Below, piece after piece: positions 56,401 to 64,000 of a stretch of DNA of 64,000 bases (positions are counted from its first letter, which is position 1; each line of letters begins with the position of its first letter). The DNA is taken from the NCBI RefSeq assembly GCF_002802905.1, contig NZ_PEBK01000006.1:1-64000 (forward strand). Direction: 5' to 3'. The position numbers and the translations under genes were made by a program. Under the pieces are notes generated by a model. It was not told where the DNA came from and did no database searches. It worked only from the letters and a program-made list of their open reading frames with translations. The DNA comes from Bifidobacterium simiarum (GTDB lineage: Bacteria; Actinomycetota; Actinomycetes; Actinomycetales; Bifidobacteriaceae).

Positions 56401-57031
56401 CGAACTGCATGGCAAGAAGAACCGGCGCATGACCGCCGGTCTCGCCATGAAGCGTGCCGGGGAAATGGAGGAACGGCTCAGCCAGCGGGAACGTGAACTC
56501 ACCGAGGATGTGCGACTACGCGCCAGACCCGCCGTCATCCGTGGCATGGCGCTTATCGTTCCCGAACGGCTCGTCTCGCACTCGTCGCCGATGACGCAGT
56601 CCCGGCAGTTCGCCAAGGACACCGAGGAAGTGGATCGCCGTGCCGTCGCCCTGACCATGCGCACGGAACGGCTGCTGGGCCATACGCCCATGGAGATGCC
56701 GCACAACAACAAGGGATTTGACATTCGTTCCGTCGATGCGCAGGGGTACGTGCATTTCATCGAGGTCAAGGGGCGTATCGACCTGCCGGAGGCCGACACG
56801 TTCACTGTGACGGCCAACGAAGTGGCATTCGCCCAGACGCAGGGGGAGCGGCATCGGCTCGCGCTCGTCCGGGTCAGCCCCGACGGGCCGGAGCATGATG
56901 CCGTCCGATATGTGTCTCACGCATTTGACCACATCAGTCCAGCACAGTCCACCCGCTCGTTCAACGAACGATGGGCCGACTACTGGGATCGGGGCGACGT
57001 TCCAGTCGTGGCGGTTACGGGAATCCGCTGA
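53462..57031 (+). CDS. SNF2-type helicase with DUF3883-like C terminus
   Basis: A 1189-residue superfamily-2 DNA translocase. Walker A is DDPGAGKT (about 136-143), motif II DEAH (about 236), motif III LLMTATPHSG, and the second RecA lobe has VIHGGMGRDERKAVQERF, VATDAAGEGLNLQ and motif VI EQRFGRIHRIGQ (about 610). The C terminus (about 1060-1150: PHNNKGFDIRSVDAQGYVHF, IEVKGRI) is DUF3883-like, a nuclease-fold relative common in defence helicases. AAGGGGAG precedes ATG 53462. With the downstream DUF1156 methylase and DUF499 ATPase it forms a recognised type of defence-island cluster related to DISARM-like sets. Substrate recognition and nuclease activity are unproven. Confidence 0.9.
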   Translation: MSESDALTLEDLRQGMAVAGLVPGQIVTVVATMPVGDDAIDLFYTTADGGTGREIIDADTVERLRIVQSEHDGPRFDADPDEFRLAAEALRIRYAALYDPMAAVYSSDIDPLPHQIRAVYEDMLPKVPLRFLLADDPGAGKTIMAGLYVKEMLLRSAAERVAIVCPGGLAEQWRDELAQKFSLDFEVFDPAMRFSSPSGNPFRDHDRLIIRMDQVARNGRLMGMIGEVRWDIAIVDEAHRMSAHFKNQYGEVDRTNRFRLGERLAETSENLLLMTATPHSGKEQDFQLFMSLLDRDRFAGRYKPARHRRTDTRGLMRRMVKEDLLTFDGRPLFLRRRAETVAYELSAGEASLYRDVTNYVRSGMNAANRLLQADGRRANSIGFALTILQRRLASSPEAILRSLIRRRSRLSELRRRIQENPEAIATMFEPAGDAPVDLDEYDDMWEETDEGAQGRLELELDQVVDSATAARTEQELSDEIDVLDDLVAKAKTVRMAGVDAKWSQLADILQHHVLDSGTAESPHKMIIFTEHRDTLSYLENRVASLLGRPEAVTVIHGGMGRDERKAVQERFVSNPEVRILVATDAAGEGLNLQRADLMVNYDLPWNPNRIEQRFGRIHRIGQRRTCFLWNLVAKNTREGEVYGRLLDKIETMGRAYGGRLFNVLGEGRAFDGKPLKDLMIRAIRYGDDPRVQAQLDQVIDSSVRQGLDELVSERSAHPEMYPGLDVREVRELMERTRERKLQPGYVAAFFLPAFQRLGGTARQRETNRWELTHVPSVIRRRAERLDRHRMVADAYERITFESGRVRIGHGRPDALLIAPGVPLLDAVTDLIIDRYGEALDRGTVYVDRTDTQPDEPTLMVAAEQTITDSNGDAVSRHFDYLQLGEHGEPAFSQAPPYLDYDRPRDEERGAVDQLLDSSWLHESHADAMRRMVYEQGTKPRLSELQARKSAENEHVLAQVRSRLNAEIEYWYGECNKLHDDELHGKKNRRMTAGLAMKRAGEMEERLSQRERELTEDVRLRARPAVIRGMALIVPERLVSHSSPMTQSRQFAKDTEEVDRRAVALTMRTERLLGHTPMEMPHNNKGFDIRSVDAQGYVHFIEVKGRIDLPEADTFTVTANEVAFAQTQGERHRLALVRVSPDGPEHDAVRYVSHAFDHISPAQSTRSFNERWADYWDRGDVPVVAVTGIR

Positions 57032-57096
57032 TAGGTGAGGTTGCACGTACAATAATTTCATTGAATGCTTTTGCGGATGCGGATTGGAGGGAAAGC

Positions 57097-57333
57097 ATGT
57101 CCACCATGACATTGAACATTCCCAATGTGGATACGGCGCGATATGTCGATGCTGCGAACGCCGCTCGTGCGGCGGGCATCGATTTCGACGAGTATCTGCG
57201 TCATGTGATTGATACGTTCGCCCAGCGTGACGACATCAAGGGCAGGGTGCCGCATACGTTACCGACCGACACTGTGCTGCACACGGACGAGGATTTCGAC
57301 GCGTTCGAACATGAGGTGCTAGGCGATGCTTGA
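57097..57333 (+). CDS. RelB-type antitoxin inside the defence operon
   Basis: A 78-residue ribbon-helix-helix-like protein: MSTMTLNIPNVDTARYVDAA, then IDFDEYLRHVIDTFAQRDD and an acidic tail TDEDFDAFEHEVLG, as in RelB/DinJ antitoxins. GGAGGG precedes ATG 57097, and an AT-rich patch at 57050-57065 may carry a private promoter. It overlaps the toxin gene by 8 bases. The usual role is to neutralise and autorepress. Confidence 0.8.
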   Translation: MSTMTLNIPNVDTARYVDAANAARAAGIDFDEYLRHVIDTFAQRDDIKGRVPHTLPTDTVLHTDEDFDAFEHEVLGDA

Positions 57334-57646
57334 CGTCGCCTATTCCGCATTGGCCAAGTCTGATCTGAAAAGACTTGCACGATACCGGCGAGACTATGCT
57401 TCGGAAGTCTTGCGTATCATCCGCGAGGAATTGCGAGTGAACGGTTTCGTGTCGGACGTGTATGCACCGCATGTTCTGAATAACCCGAATGGGCATTATT
57501 CCGGATACATGGAATTCCATGCGTTCGATGACGTGCTGGTATTGTATTATTCTCCCTTTCCGAACGGATTTGTGAGGATTCAGCGGGTGTGCACACATAG
57601 AGAACTTCACGATGGTGTATTCGGGGCGGAATGGCCGCGATTCTGA
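57326..57646 (+). CDS. RelE/YafQ-type toxin
   Basis: A 106-residue toxin of the RelE/ParE superfamily, nearest in pattern to YafQ-like mRNA interferases: start VAYSALAKSDLKRLARYRRD, central HVLNNPNGHYSGYMEFHAFD, strand DVLVLYYSPF and the terminal CTHRELHDG, whose His is the likely catalytic residue. Coupled to the antitoxin by overlap; 43 bases before the methylase gene. Looks intact. RNA cleavage at the ribosome is the family role. Confidence 0.83.
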   Translation: MLDVAYSALAKSDLKRLARYRRDYASEVLRIIREELRVNGFVSDVYAPHVLNNPNGHYSGYMEFHAFDDVLVLYYSPFPNGFVRIQRVCTHRELHDGVFGAEWPRF

Positions 57647-57689
57647 TCATGTATGGAATCGCATCAAAAGAAGAAAGGTACAGAGACAT

Positions 57690-60449
57690 ATGGTGACGGA
57701 GACGCCGCGTAGGAAGAAGCTGATCGAGACGGGGATTCCGTTGAAGACCATTAATAAGGAATCCGCCCGCGAGAAGTCGCTTCGTCATGGATTGCCGTCC
57801 ACGCTTCACCTCTACTGGGCCCGACGTCCTCTGGCCACCACGCGGTCGATCCTGTTCGCCCAGCTGGTCGATGATCCGTCCGCGCATCCGGATAGGTTCC
57901 CCACGGTCGAGGCGCAGGACGAGGAGCGCGGCCGTCTTCATGAGCTGATGGAGCGGCTCGCCCACTGGGAGAACGTCAACGACACCAACCTGTACCGTCA
58001 GGCGCATCAGGCCATCATGGATTCCACGGGGGGGGGGATTGCGGTACTCGACCCGTTCGCGGGCGGCGGTTCGATCCCGCTCGAAGCGCAGCGACTCGGA
58101 TTGGAATCGCATGCCTCTGATCTGAATCCGCTGCCGGTCATCCTCAACAAGGCACTGATCGATTTTCCGGCACGATTCCACGATAGGCCGGCCGTCAACC
58201 CCAATTACAAAGGCGATATCGGCTCCGACGCCGCCGGCATGGCCGACGACATCCGCTACTACGGCAAGCTCCTGCGCGACAAGGCATTCGCCAAGGTCGG
58301 CCACCTGTACCCCAAGGTCAAGGACGAACACGGGACCGAGCACACCGTCATCGCATGGATCTGGGCACGCACCGTCACCAACCCGAACCCGGCCAACCCG
58401 GTACAGGTGCCGCTCGTGCGCTCGTGGTGGCTCAGCAAGAAGAAGGGTCACGAGGCGTGGGTTAAGCCCATCATCGAAGACGGGAAGATCCGCTACGAGG
58501 TTCAGCACAACGCTGACGGGCCTAAGGGGAATGAAGAAGGTACCGTCAATCGTAAGGGTGGCATCTCCATAGCCGATGGTACGCCGATTGATTTCCCTTA
58601 TATTCGTGAAGAAAGTCGCGCCGGACGTATGGGTGCACAGCTCATCGGCGTGGTCGCCGATGGTGGGCGCGGACGCTTGTATCTATCTCCGGACGCTCAG
58701 CAGATTGCGGTTGCGGCATGCGATAAGCCGGCCGATTATCCCAATGGCGACATTTTCGATTGGCCGGGACGCATCAACGTTTTCCGATACGGCATGACTG
58801 AATTTGCCGACCTGTTTACGAATCGGCAGTTGACGGTGCTGACGACGCTGGCGGACACTGTGGCCGAGGTGCGCGAGCAGGTGCTCAGGGACTCGCTGGC
58901 CAAGGGCATGCCGCAGGGCGAGCCGCTGGATGCGGGCGGCACCGGCGCACAGGCGTATGCGGACGCCATCAGCGTGTACTTGTCCCTCGCCGTCAGTAAG
59001 CAGACCGATTATTGTTCTAATCTTTGCAGTTGGCATACAACTGGAGAGAAAATCAATCATGTTTTCACTCGTCAAGCCATTCCAATGGCATGGGATTATA
59101 CGGAGGCTAATCCGTTTTCAATTAGATCTGGTAATTATCTAGGACAAGTCAATTGGGTGGCCGAGGCCATTCAGAATGTTCCTGCCCAACCTCAAGGAGA
59201 GGCGCAGCAGGCGGATGCAGCTACGCGAGACTATGCGAACGTGGTGGTATCCACGGACCCGCCATATTATGACAACATCGGGTACTCCGACCTGTCCGAC
59301 TACTTCTATGTGTGGCTTCGTCGCATGCTGAAGGATGTATTGCCGTCTACGGTGCGTACCATGCTCACGCCGAAGGCGCAGGAACTGGTCGCCAACCCAT
59401 ACCGTCATGGCGGGAAGGAAGGCGCGGCCGAGTTCTTCGTGGACGGGTTCAATCATGTGTTCGCGCATATCCGCGACACCGCGAATCTTGACGTGCCGAT
59501 GACCGTGTACTACGCCTACAAACAGCGGGACACGAAGAACGGTGGTTCCACCGGCTGGTATGCGCTGCTTGACGGTCTCATCAAGGCTGGTTGGGAGATT
59601 ACGGCTACATGGCCGGTACGCAGCGAACTTAGTAATCGTTTGATCGCCAATGGTAGTAATGCGTTAGCCTCTTCTATCGTCCTTGCCTGCCGCCCGCGTC
59701 CTGTCGACGCCCCTTCGGTGACAATGCGCATCTTCAACAGCGTGCTGCGTTCCGAGTTGACCGAGGAGCTCAGGACCCTGATGGCTTCGGGCATCGATCC
59801 GGTGGATCTGAATCAGGCGGCCATCGGCCCCGGCATCAGCGTGTACTCGCGCTATTCGCGCATCCGCGAGGCGGACGGCATCGACATGCCGGTGCAGAAG
59901 GCGTTGGAGATCATCAACCGCACCGTCGACGAGGTCATGGGTGACGCGGATGCCGATTACGACGCGGACACCCGTTTCGCCGTGAAATGGTACCAGTCGT
60001 ACGGCTGGGCGCAGGAGAACACGGGCATGGCCGACCAGCTGGCCCGCTCCTGCGGCACGTCCCCCGATGCGCTGGTCCGCGGAGGCATGTTCGAGGCCTC
60101 CGGCGGCAAGTCCCGTCTGCTCACCCCCGAGGAGCTGAACGACGAGCACTGGCATCCGCTGCGGGACGACCGTGTGAGCCTGTGGGAGGCATGCATCCGC
60201 ATGGCCGGCATCCTCGACGCCAAGGGCGTGGACGCCGTCGCCCCGGTCATGGCCGAAGCCGGAGAGATCATGCCGCTGGACAACATCCGCGCACTCGGAT
60301 TCCGCATGTATCACGAGGCCGAGAAGCGCAAGGACACCGAAGGCGCCATCCGCTTCAACAACCTCGTCTCCATGTGGGACGACCTAGACCAGATGTCGTC
60401 CAAGGAAACCGTCGTCCGCCCCGGCGTGCAGGGCGAACTGGACATGTGA
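57690..60449 (+). CDS. DUF1156 adenine-specific DNA methyltransferase
   Basis: A 919-residue methylase of the COG1743/DUF1156 type. The DUF1156 start is RKKLIETGIPLKTINKESAR through LHLYWARRPLATTRSILFA; motif I is LDPFAGGGSIP (D121) and motif IV STDPPYYDN (D523-Y526), the catalytic site of amino-methyltransferases, giving N6-methyladenine by family. A run of ten G residues (58028-58037) encodes the STGGG just before motif I. Two central stretches (about 58515-58600 and 58995-59160) are clearly AT-richer than the rest. ATG 57690 is used; 57612 would overlap the toxin. Probably marks self DNA for the operon. Confidence 0.9.
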   Translation: MVTETPRRKKLIETGIPLKTINKESAREKSLRHGLPSTLHLYWARRPLATTRSILFAQLVDDPSAHPDRFPTVEAQDEERGRLHELMERLAHWENVNDTNLYRQAHQAIMDSTGGGIAVLDPFAGGGSIPLEAQRLGLESHASDLNPLPVILNKALIDFPARFHDRPAVNPNYKGDIGSDAAGMADDIRYYGKLLRDKAFAKVGHLYPKVKDEHGTEHTVIAWIWARTVTNPNPANPVQVPLVRSWWLSKKKGHEAWVKPIIEDGKIRYEVQHNADGPKGNEEGTVNRKGGISIADGTPIDFPYIREESRAGRMGAQLIGVVADGGRGRLYLSPDAQQIAVAACDKPADYPNGDIFDWPGRINVFRYGMTEFADLFTNRQLTVLTTLADTVAEVREQVLRDSLAKGMPQGEPLDAGGTGAQAYADAISVYLSLAVSKQTDYCSNLCSWHTTGEKINHVFTRQAIPMAWDYTEANPFSIRSGNYLGQVNWVAEAIQNVPAQPQGEAQQADAATRDYANVVVSTDPPYYDNIGYSDLSDYFYVWLRRMLKDVLPSTVRTMLTPKAQELVANPYRHGGKEGAAEFFVDGFNHVFAHIRDTANLDVPMTVYYAYKQRDTKNGGSTGWYALLDGLIKAGWEITATWPVRSELSNRLIANGSNALASSIVLACRPRPVDAPSVTMRIFNSVLRSELTEELRTLMASGIDPVDLNQAAIGPGISVYSRYSRIREADGIDMPVQKALEIINRTVDEVMGDADADYDADTRFAVKWYQSYGWAQENTGMADQLARSCGTSPDALVRGGMFEASGGKSRLLTPEELNDEHWHPLRDDRVSLWEACIRMAGILDAKGVDAVAPVMAEAGEIMPLDNIRALGFRMYHEAEKRKDTEGAIRFNNLVSMWDDLDQMSSKETVVRPGVQGELDM
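58028..58037 (+). repeat. Ten-G homopolymer within the methylase gene
   Basis: Ten consecutive G bases, read in frame as the end of ACG and three GGG codons. Gain or loss of one G would shift frame before the SAM-binding motif. Confidence 0.92.
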
Positions 60450-60476
60450 TCGTTTCGGGATCAAAGGAGTTCCATC

Positions 60477-63400
60477 ATGGCAATGAACAACAGGGATCGC
60501 GTCGGCAAGGCGTTCGACTTCCTTTCCGAAGGACTGCTGGACCCGGTCGACGACGTGATGCAGCGCGTGTACCGCACGCCGGATTGGACCGGCGCATGGG
60601 CGCTCGCCGACCAGCACAAGTACGGTACGCCGTTGCGTACGCTGAGCAAGAACGACGTGCAGGTGCAGCTGCGCGCCATCACCGAATACGGGCGCGAGTT
60701 CAACGGCATCCTCTCACGCGCTCAGCAGTCGTATGCCTCCGAGCTGCGCGAAACCCGTAACCAGTGGGCGCACAGCCAGCCGTTCACGTCGGACGAGACC
60801 ATCCGAGCCCTGAGCACCATCGAACTGCTGCTGCGGGCCGTGGACGCGCCGGACTCGGCCGACGACGTGCGCGGTCTGCGCGACACCCTGCAGCGCACCG
60901 TGTACGAGGACCACACGCGCAAGGCCAGCCAGCGCAAGATCATCTCCGTGGACCCCACGCAGGGCATGAAGCCGTGGCGCGAGGTCATCACCCCGCATAC
61001 GGACGTGGCCACGGGCCGGTTCACCACATCCGAATTCGCCGCGAACCTGTACGATGTGGCGATCTCGAAGACCGCGTGCGAACCGGGCAACGCGTACGGC
61101 GACCCGGTCGAATTCTACAACCGCACCTACCTGACCGAAGGCCTGCGTGACCTGCTCACCCGTGCCATCCGCCGTCTCACAGGCGACAACAGCGGCTCGC
61201 CCGTGGTGAACCTGCAGACCAACTTCGGCGGCGGCAAGACCCACTCGCTGCTCGCGCTGTATCACCTGTTCGGGGAGCGATCGGTCGTGAACCTGTCGTC
61301 CGACGTGCAGAACCTCGTCGCCGGACTCGGCGTATCGGCGTGGGATCCGGGTACGGTTCGACGTGCCGCCATCGTGGGCGACAAGCTCAACGTCGCCAAA
61401 CCCAGCGTCAAGCCTGACGGCACGCAGGTGCATACCATCTGGGGCGAGCTCGCATGGCAGCTCGGCGGTGCGGAAGGCTACGCGATGGTCGCCGAAAACG
61501 ACCGGGCGGGCAAACCGCCGGCCGATTCCCTCAATCAGCTGCTGCGCCGGTACAGCCCATGCCTCATCCTCATCGACGAATGGGTGTCGTATGCACGTCA
61601 GCTCGTGGGCCGTGACGATCTGCCCGCCGGCACGTTCGACGACCAGTTCACCTTTGCCCAGACGTTGACCGAGGCCGCGGCCTCGGTGCCGCACTGCATG
61701 CTCGTGGTCTCCATTCCCGCATCCGAGAACGGCGGCAAGGCCTCCAACCTGGAAGTCGGCGGCGAAAACGGTCAGGAGGCGTTGAAACGGCTGCAGATGA
61801 TCGTGCGCCGCAAGGCCGACCAGTGGCGGCCCTCCACGCGCGACGAATCGTTCGAAATCGTGCGCAAGCGCCTGTTCGAGGAACCTGATGCGGAAGCGCA
61901 GGCGCAGATCGCGCTCACGGCCAAGCGGTTCGTGGACATGTATCGCGCCGACCCGAAGTCGTATCCGACCGATGCGACCGGCACGGACTACGACAAACGC
62001 ATCCGCGCCTCGTACCCACTGCATCCGGAGCTGCTGGACCGCCTGTACGAGGACTGGTCGAGTCTGGAGAGCTTCCAGCGCACACGCGGCGTGCTGACGC
62101 TGGTGTCGTCCATCATCCACGAGCTGTGGGCGTCGAACGACTCCAGTCCGCTGATCCTGCCCGGCAACGTGCCGTTGGACTCCGAAACCATCTACTCGAA
62201 CCTCGCCCAGTACCTGCCGGACTCGTGGAAGGCCATCATCGACACGGACGTATCCGGTTCGCAGTCCACGGCCGCGCAGATCGACAACGACCGGCCGGCG
62301 CTCGGCCAGCGCGCGCTCACCCAGCGCATCTCCCGCACCGTGTTCATGGGCTCCGCGCCACGCGCCGGCCTGCCCAACCGGGGGATCGGCGTGCAGAACG
62401 TGTGGCTGGGCACCGCCATGCCCGGCGACGTGTACGGCAACTTCGGCACCGCCGTCAGCCAGCTCGAACAGCGATCCACGTACTTCTTCGTGGAAGGCGC
62501 CACCTACCGGTACAGCCTCCAGCCGTCCATCACCAAGACCGCGCGCGACTACGCCGACCGTCTGCGCGAGGACCCGGCCAGCGTCTACAACGAAATCGTC
62601 TCCCGACTCCAGTCGGAGGGCGCATCGGGCCATCGCGGCAAGTTCCGCCGAGTCTGCGTCGCACCGGATGGCACCGACGGCATCCCGGACGTCGATCAGG
62701 TCACCCTCGTCATCATGCACCCGAAATGGGCCGTCGCCAAGGGCGAAGGCGAATCGTCCGAAGCCAAGCAGTGGGTGCGCGACGCGATCGAACATCGCGG
62801 ATCGGCCCAACGCGCCAACCGCAACATGCTCGTGTTCCTCGCCGCCGACCGCAATCTGCTCGGCTTCGCCGAGGACGCAGCCAGATCCTACCTCGGTTGG
62901 AAGCGCGTGACCGAGGACGAGGTGCGGCTCAACCTCACCCGTCAGCAGGTCGAACAGGCCAGAAACGCCGTGGCAGGCTTCGACAGGACGTTGAGCGAAC
63001 GCGTACGCAACGCCTACTGCTGGTGCCTCTACCCCGAACAGCTCGACCCCAGAAGCGCCTACCGACTGGCCGACATGCGCATTTCCGACAGCGGCGGCGA
63101 CTCGATGGCCGAACGCACCGGCAGCCGTCTACAGGAAGAGGACGCGCTTAGCGACCACTATGCGCCCGGCACGCTCGGCTACGATATCCACCAGTATCTG
63201 GCGTCCGCATTCGTCGACGGCGTGCTGCCGGCAAAGACGGTATGGGACTGCATCACCCGGTTCCCGTACATGCAGCGTCTGGCCGACCGCGAGGTGTTCG
63301 ATCACGCCATCGAGGACGTGACCAGTGCTGCGATGACCGCCGATGACCGGTTCGCCGTCGCCTCCGGCCGTTACGAAGGATCCGGCCACTTCCAGAACCT

Positions 63401-63920
63401 CGTCGTTCCCGGCGTGACCAACACCTCGCAGAAGGCGGTGCATGTCACCGACTCCACGCTCATCGTGGACTGGGATACGGCGATGGCCGATCTGGAGGCA
63501 ACTCGTGCGGAAGAGGAAGAGAGCCGAAACTCCCACGTCGAAACCCAGACGAACGAGCTCACCGACCCCGGTTCCGAACACGAGCGACTGACCGGCCGCC
63601 GCCCGAAACATGTCAGGCCGGGTGAACAGGGGAATCGAACGGAAGAGCCTTCGGAACCGTCAGGTTGCGTGATGCCAACGGTGGCCAAAAAGACCCGCTA
63701 CTACGGCACCGTCAGCCTCGATCCGGATTCGCTCAACCGTGACCTCGCCCGCATCAACGAGGGAATCCTCGACCAGCTGCGGCTCGCCGGCGCCACAATC
63801 TCCCTCAGTCTGGAGATCCTCGCCGAGGAACCCAACGGCTTCGACAAGAACGCCATCCGCATCATCGACGGCAACGCCGGAAACCTCAACTTCGGCAACT
63901 CCGGATTCGAAGAGGACTGA
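60477..63920 (+). CDS. DUF499 ATPase with N-terminal Swt1-like HEPN domain
   Basis: An 1147-residue protein of the COG1483/DUF499 family. The first 120 residues match a Swt1-type HEPN helical domain, and R94-NQWA-H99 (RETRNQWAHSQ) gives the R-x4-H motif of HEPN ribonucleases. The ATPase follows: Walker A region TNFGGGKTHSLLALYHLF (about 248-265) and Walker B LILIDEW (D367, E368). Helical regulatory domains and an IIA/IIB-free C terminus with an acidic linker close the protein. AAAGGAG precedes ATG 60477, 27 bases after the methylase stop. With helicase and methylase it forms the operon core; the HEPN site suggests RNA cleavage on activation (inference). Confidence 0.88.
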   Translation: MAMNNRDRVGKAFDFLSEGLLDPVDDVMQRVYRTPDWTGAWALADQHKYGTPLRTLSKNDVQVQLRAITEYGREFNGILSRAQQSYASELRETRNQWAHSQPFTSDETIRALSTIELLLRAVDAPDSADDVRGLRDTLQRTVYEDHTRKASQRKIISVDPTQGMKPWREVITPHTDVATGRFTTSEFAANLYDVAISKTACEPGNAYGDPVEFYNRTYLTEGLRDLLTRAIRRLTGDNSGSPVVNLQTNFGGGKTHSLLALYHLFGERSVVNLSSDVQNLVAGLGVSAWDPGTVRRAAIVGDKLNVAKPSVKPDGTQVHTIWGELAWQLGGAEGYAMVAENDRAGKPPADSLNQLLRRYSPCLILIDEWVSYARQLVGRDDLPAGTFDDQFTFAQTLTEAAASVPHCMLVVSIPASENGGKASNLEVGGENGQEALKRLQMIVRRKADQWRPSTRDESFEIVRKRLFEEPDAEAQAQIALTAKRFVDMYRADPKSYPTDATGTDYDKRIRASYPLHPELLDRLYEDWSSLESFQRTRGVLTLVSSIIHELWASNDSSPLILPGNVPLDSETIYSNLAQYLPDSWKAIIDTDVSGSQSTAAQIDNDRPALGQRALTQRISRTVFMGSAPRAGLPNRGIGVQNVWLGTAMPGDVYGNFGTAVSQLEQRSTYFFVEGATYRYSLQPSITKTARDYADRLREDPASVYNEIVSRLQSEGASGHRGKFRRVCVAPDGTDGIPDVDQVTLVIMHPKWAVAKGEGESSEAKQWVRDAIEHRGSAQRANRNMLVFLAADRNLLGFAEDAARSYLGWKRVTEDEVRLNLTRQQVEQARNAVAGFDRTLSERVRNAYCWCLYPEQLDPRSAYRLADMRISDSGGDSMAERTGSRLQEEDALSDHYAPGTLGYDIHQYLASAFVDGVLPAKTVWDCITRFPYMQRLADREVFDHAIEDVTSAAMTADDRFAVASGRYEGSGHFQNLVVPGVTNTSQKAVHVTDSTLIVDWDTAMADLEATRAEEEESRNSHVETQTNELTDPGSEHERLTGRRPKHVRPGEQGNRTEEPSEPSGCVMPTVAKKTRYYGTVSLDPDSLNRDLARINEGILDQLRLAGATISLSLEILAEEPNGFDKNAIRIIDGNAGNLNFGNSGFEED

Positions 63921-63928
63921 CAGTACGC

Positions 63929-63959
63929 TGCGGCCGGCATCATGGTACGGCCGGCCGCA
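63929..63959. terminator. Hairpin after the DUF499 gene
   Basis: TGCGGCCGGC pairs perfectly with GCCGGCCGCA around eleven bases, eight bases after the stop. No T run follows; the window end instead shows the direct repeat AACCGCCTAGAC (63965-63976 and 63980-63991). Terminator function uncertain. Confidence 0.45.
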
Positions 63960-64000
63960 ACGGCAACCGCCTAGACCGTAACCGCCTAGACTGCGACCGC

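Overview
The window is 64 kb of high-GC chromosomal DNA. Codon use, strong AGGAGG-type ribosome binding sites, a YchF housekeeping gene, LacI/GntR-type carbohydrate control and a MacB-like ABC exporter beside a NarL-type two-component system fit an actinobacterium, most likely Bifidobacterium or a close relative. This is inference from gene content; no rRNA, tRNA or species marker is present.

Layout. (1) 1-11.9 kb looks mostly like ordinary chromosome: a YhbY RNA-binding protein, an aldo/keto reductase, an ABC exporter (ATPase plus FtsX-type permease) facing a response regulator and an unusual double sensor kinase, a proline-iminopeptidase-like hydrolase, and ychF. (2) 11.9-25.3 kb is a nested accessory island. 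The last codons and terminator of ychF are duplicated at 25187-25267, enclosing a decayed cassette of CocE/NonD hydrolase, MFS exporter and TetR regulator. A complete, self-contained beta-glucoside PTS cassette (IIC, IIB, IIA, phospho-beta-glucosidase, HPr, enzyme I, GntR regulator, MFS transporter, HAD phosphatase) lies inside the CocE gene and splits it into fragments 9 kb apart. Palindromes of the TCATTCGAATGA type precede each transcription unit of this cassette. (3) 25.3-27.3 kb holds a HipA-like kinase and a RelB/PemK toxin-antitoxin pair whose toxin has lost its centre. (4) 27.4-44.6 kb is an accessory region of mostly unfamiliar proteins: secreted lipoproteins, a SLOG-type nucleotide-sensor candidate translationally coupled to two unknown proteins, a caspase-like peptidase, a SEL1-repeat protein and a small coiled-coil protein sharing a DivIVA-like N-terminal motif, a zinc-ribbon peptide, and a membrane protein with a soluble sensor-like domain. 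It looks like a regulated conflict (antiphage or cell-suicide) locus. (5) 44.6-51.4 kb carries two MFS exporters, TetR, nitroreductase, homocysteine methyltransferase and a deformylase-like enzyme. (6) 51.5-63.9 kb holds a MazG-glycosyltransferase fusion followed by a defence operon: SNF2-type helicase with a DUF3883-like end, a RelB/RelE-type toxin-antitoxin pair, a DUF1156 adenine methylase with a ten-G tract just before motif I, and a HEPN-DUF499 ATPase. The operon may continue beyond the window.

How it works together. The PTS cassette encodes every step from phosphoenolpyruvate to cleavage of a phosphorylated beta-glucoside, under its own regulator. The right-hand operon combines DNA modification, DNA translocation and an ATPase with a predicted RNase domain; the methylase may be phase-variable and a toxin-antitoxin pair sits inside the operon, a plausible addiction or abortive-infection back-up.
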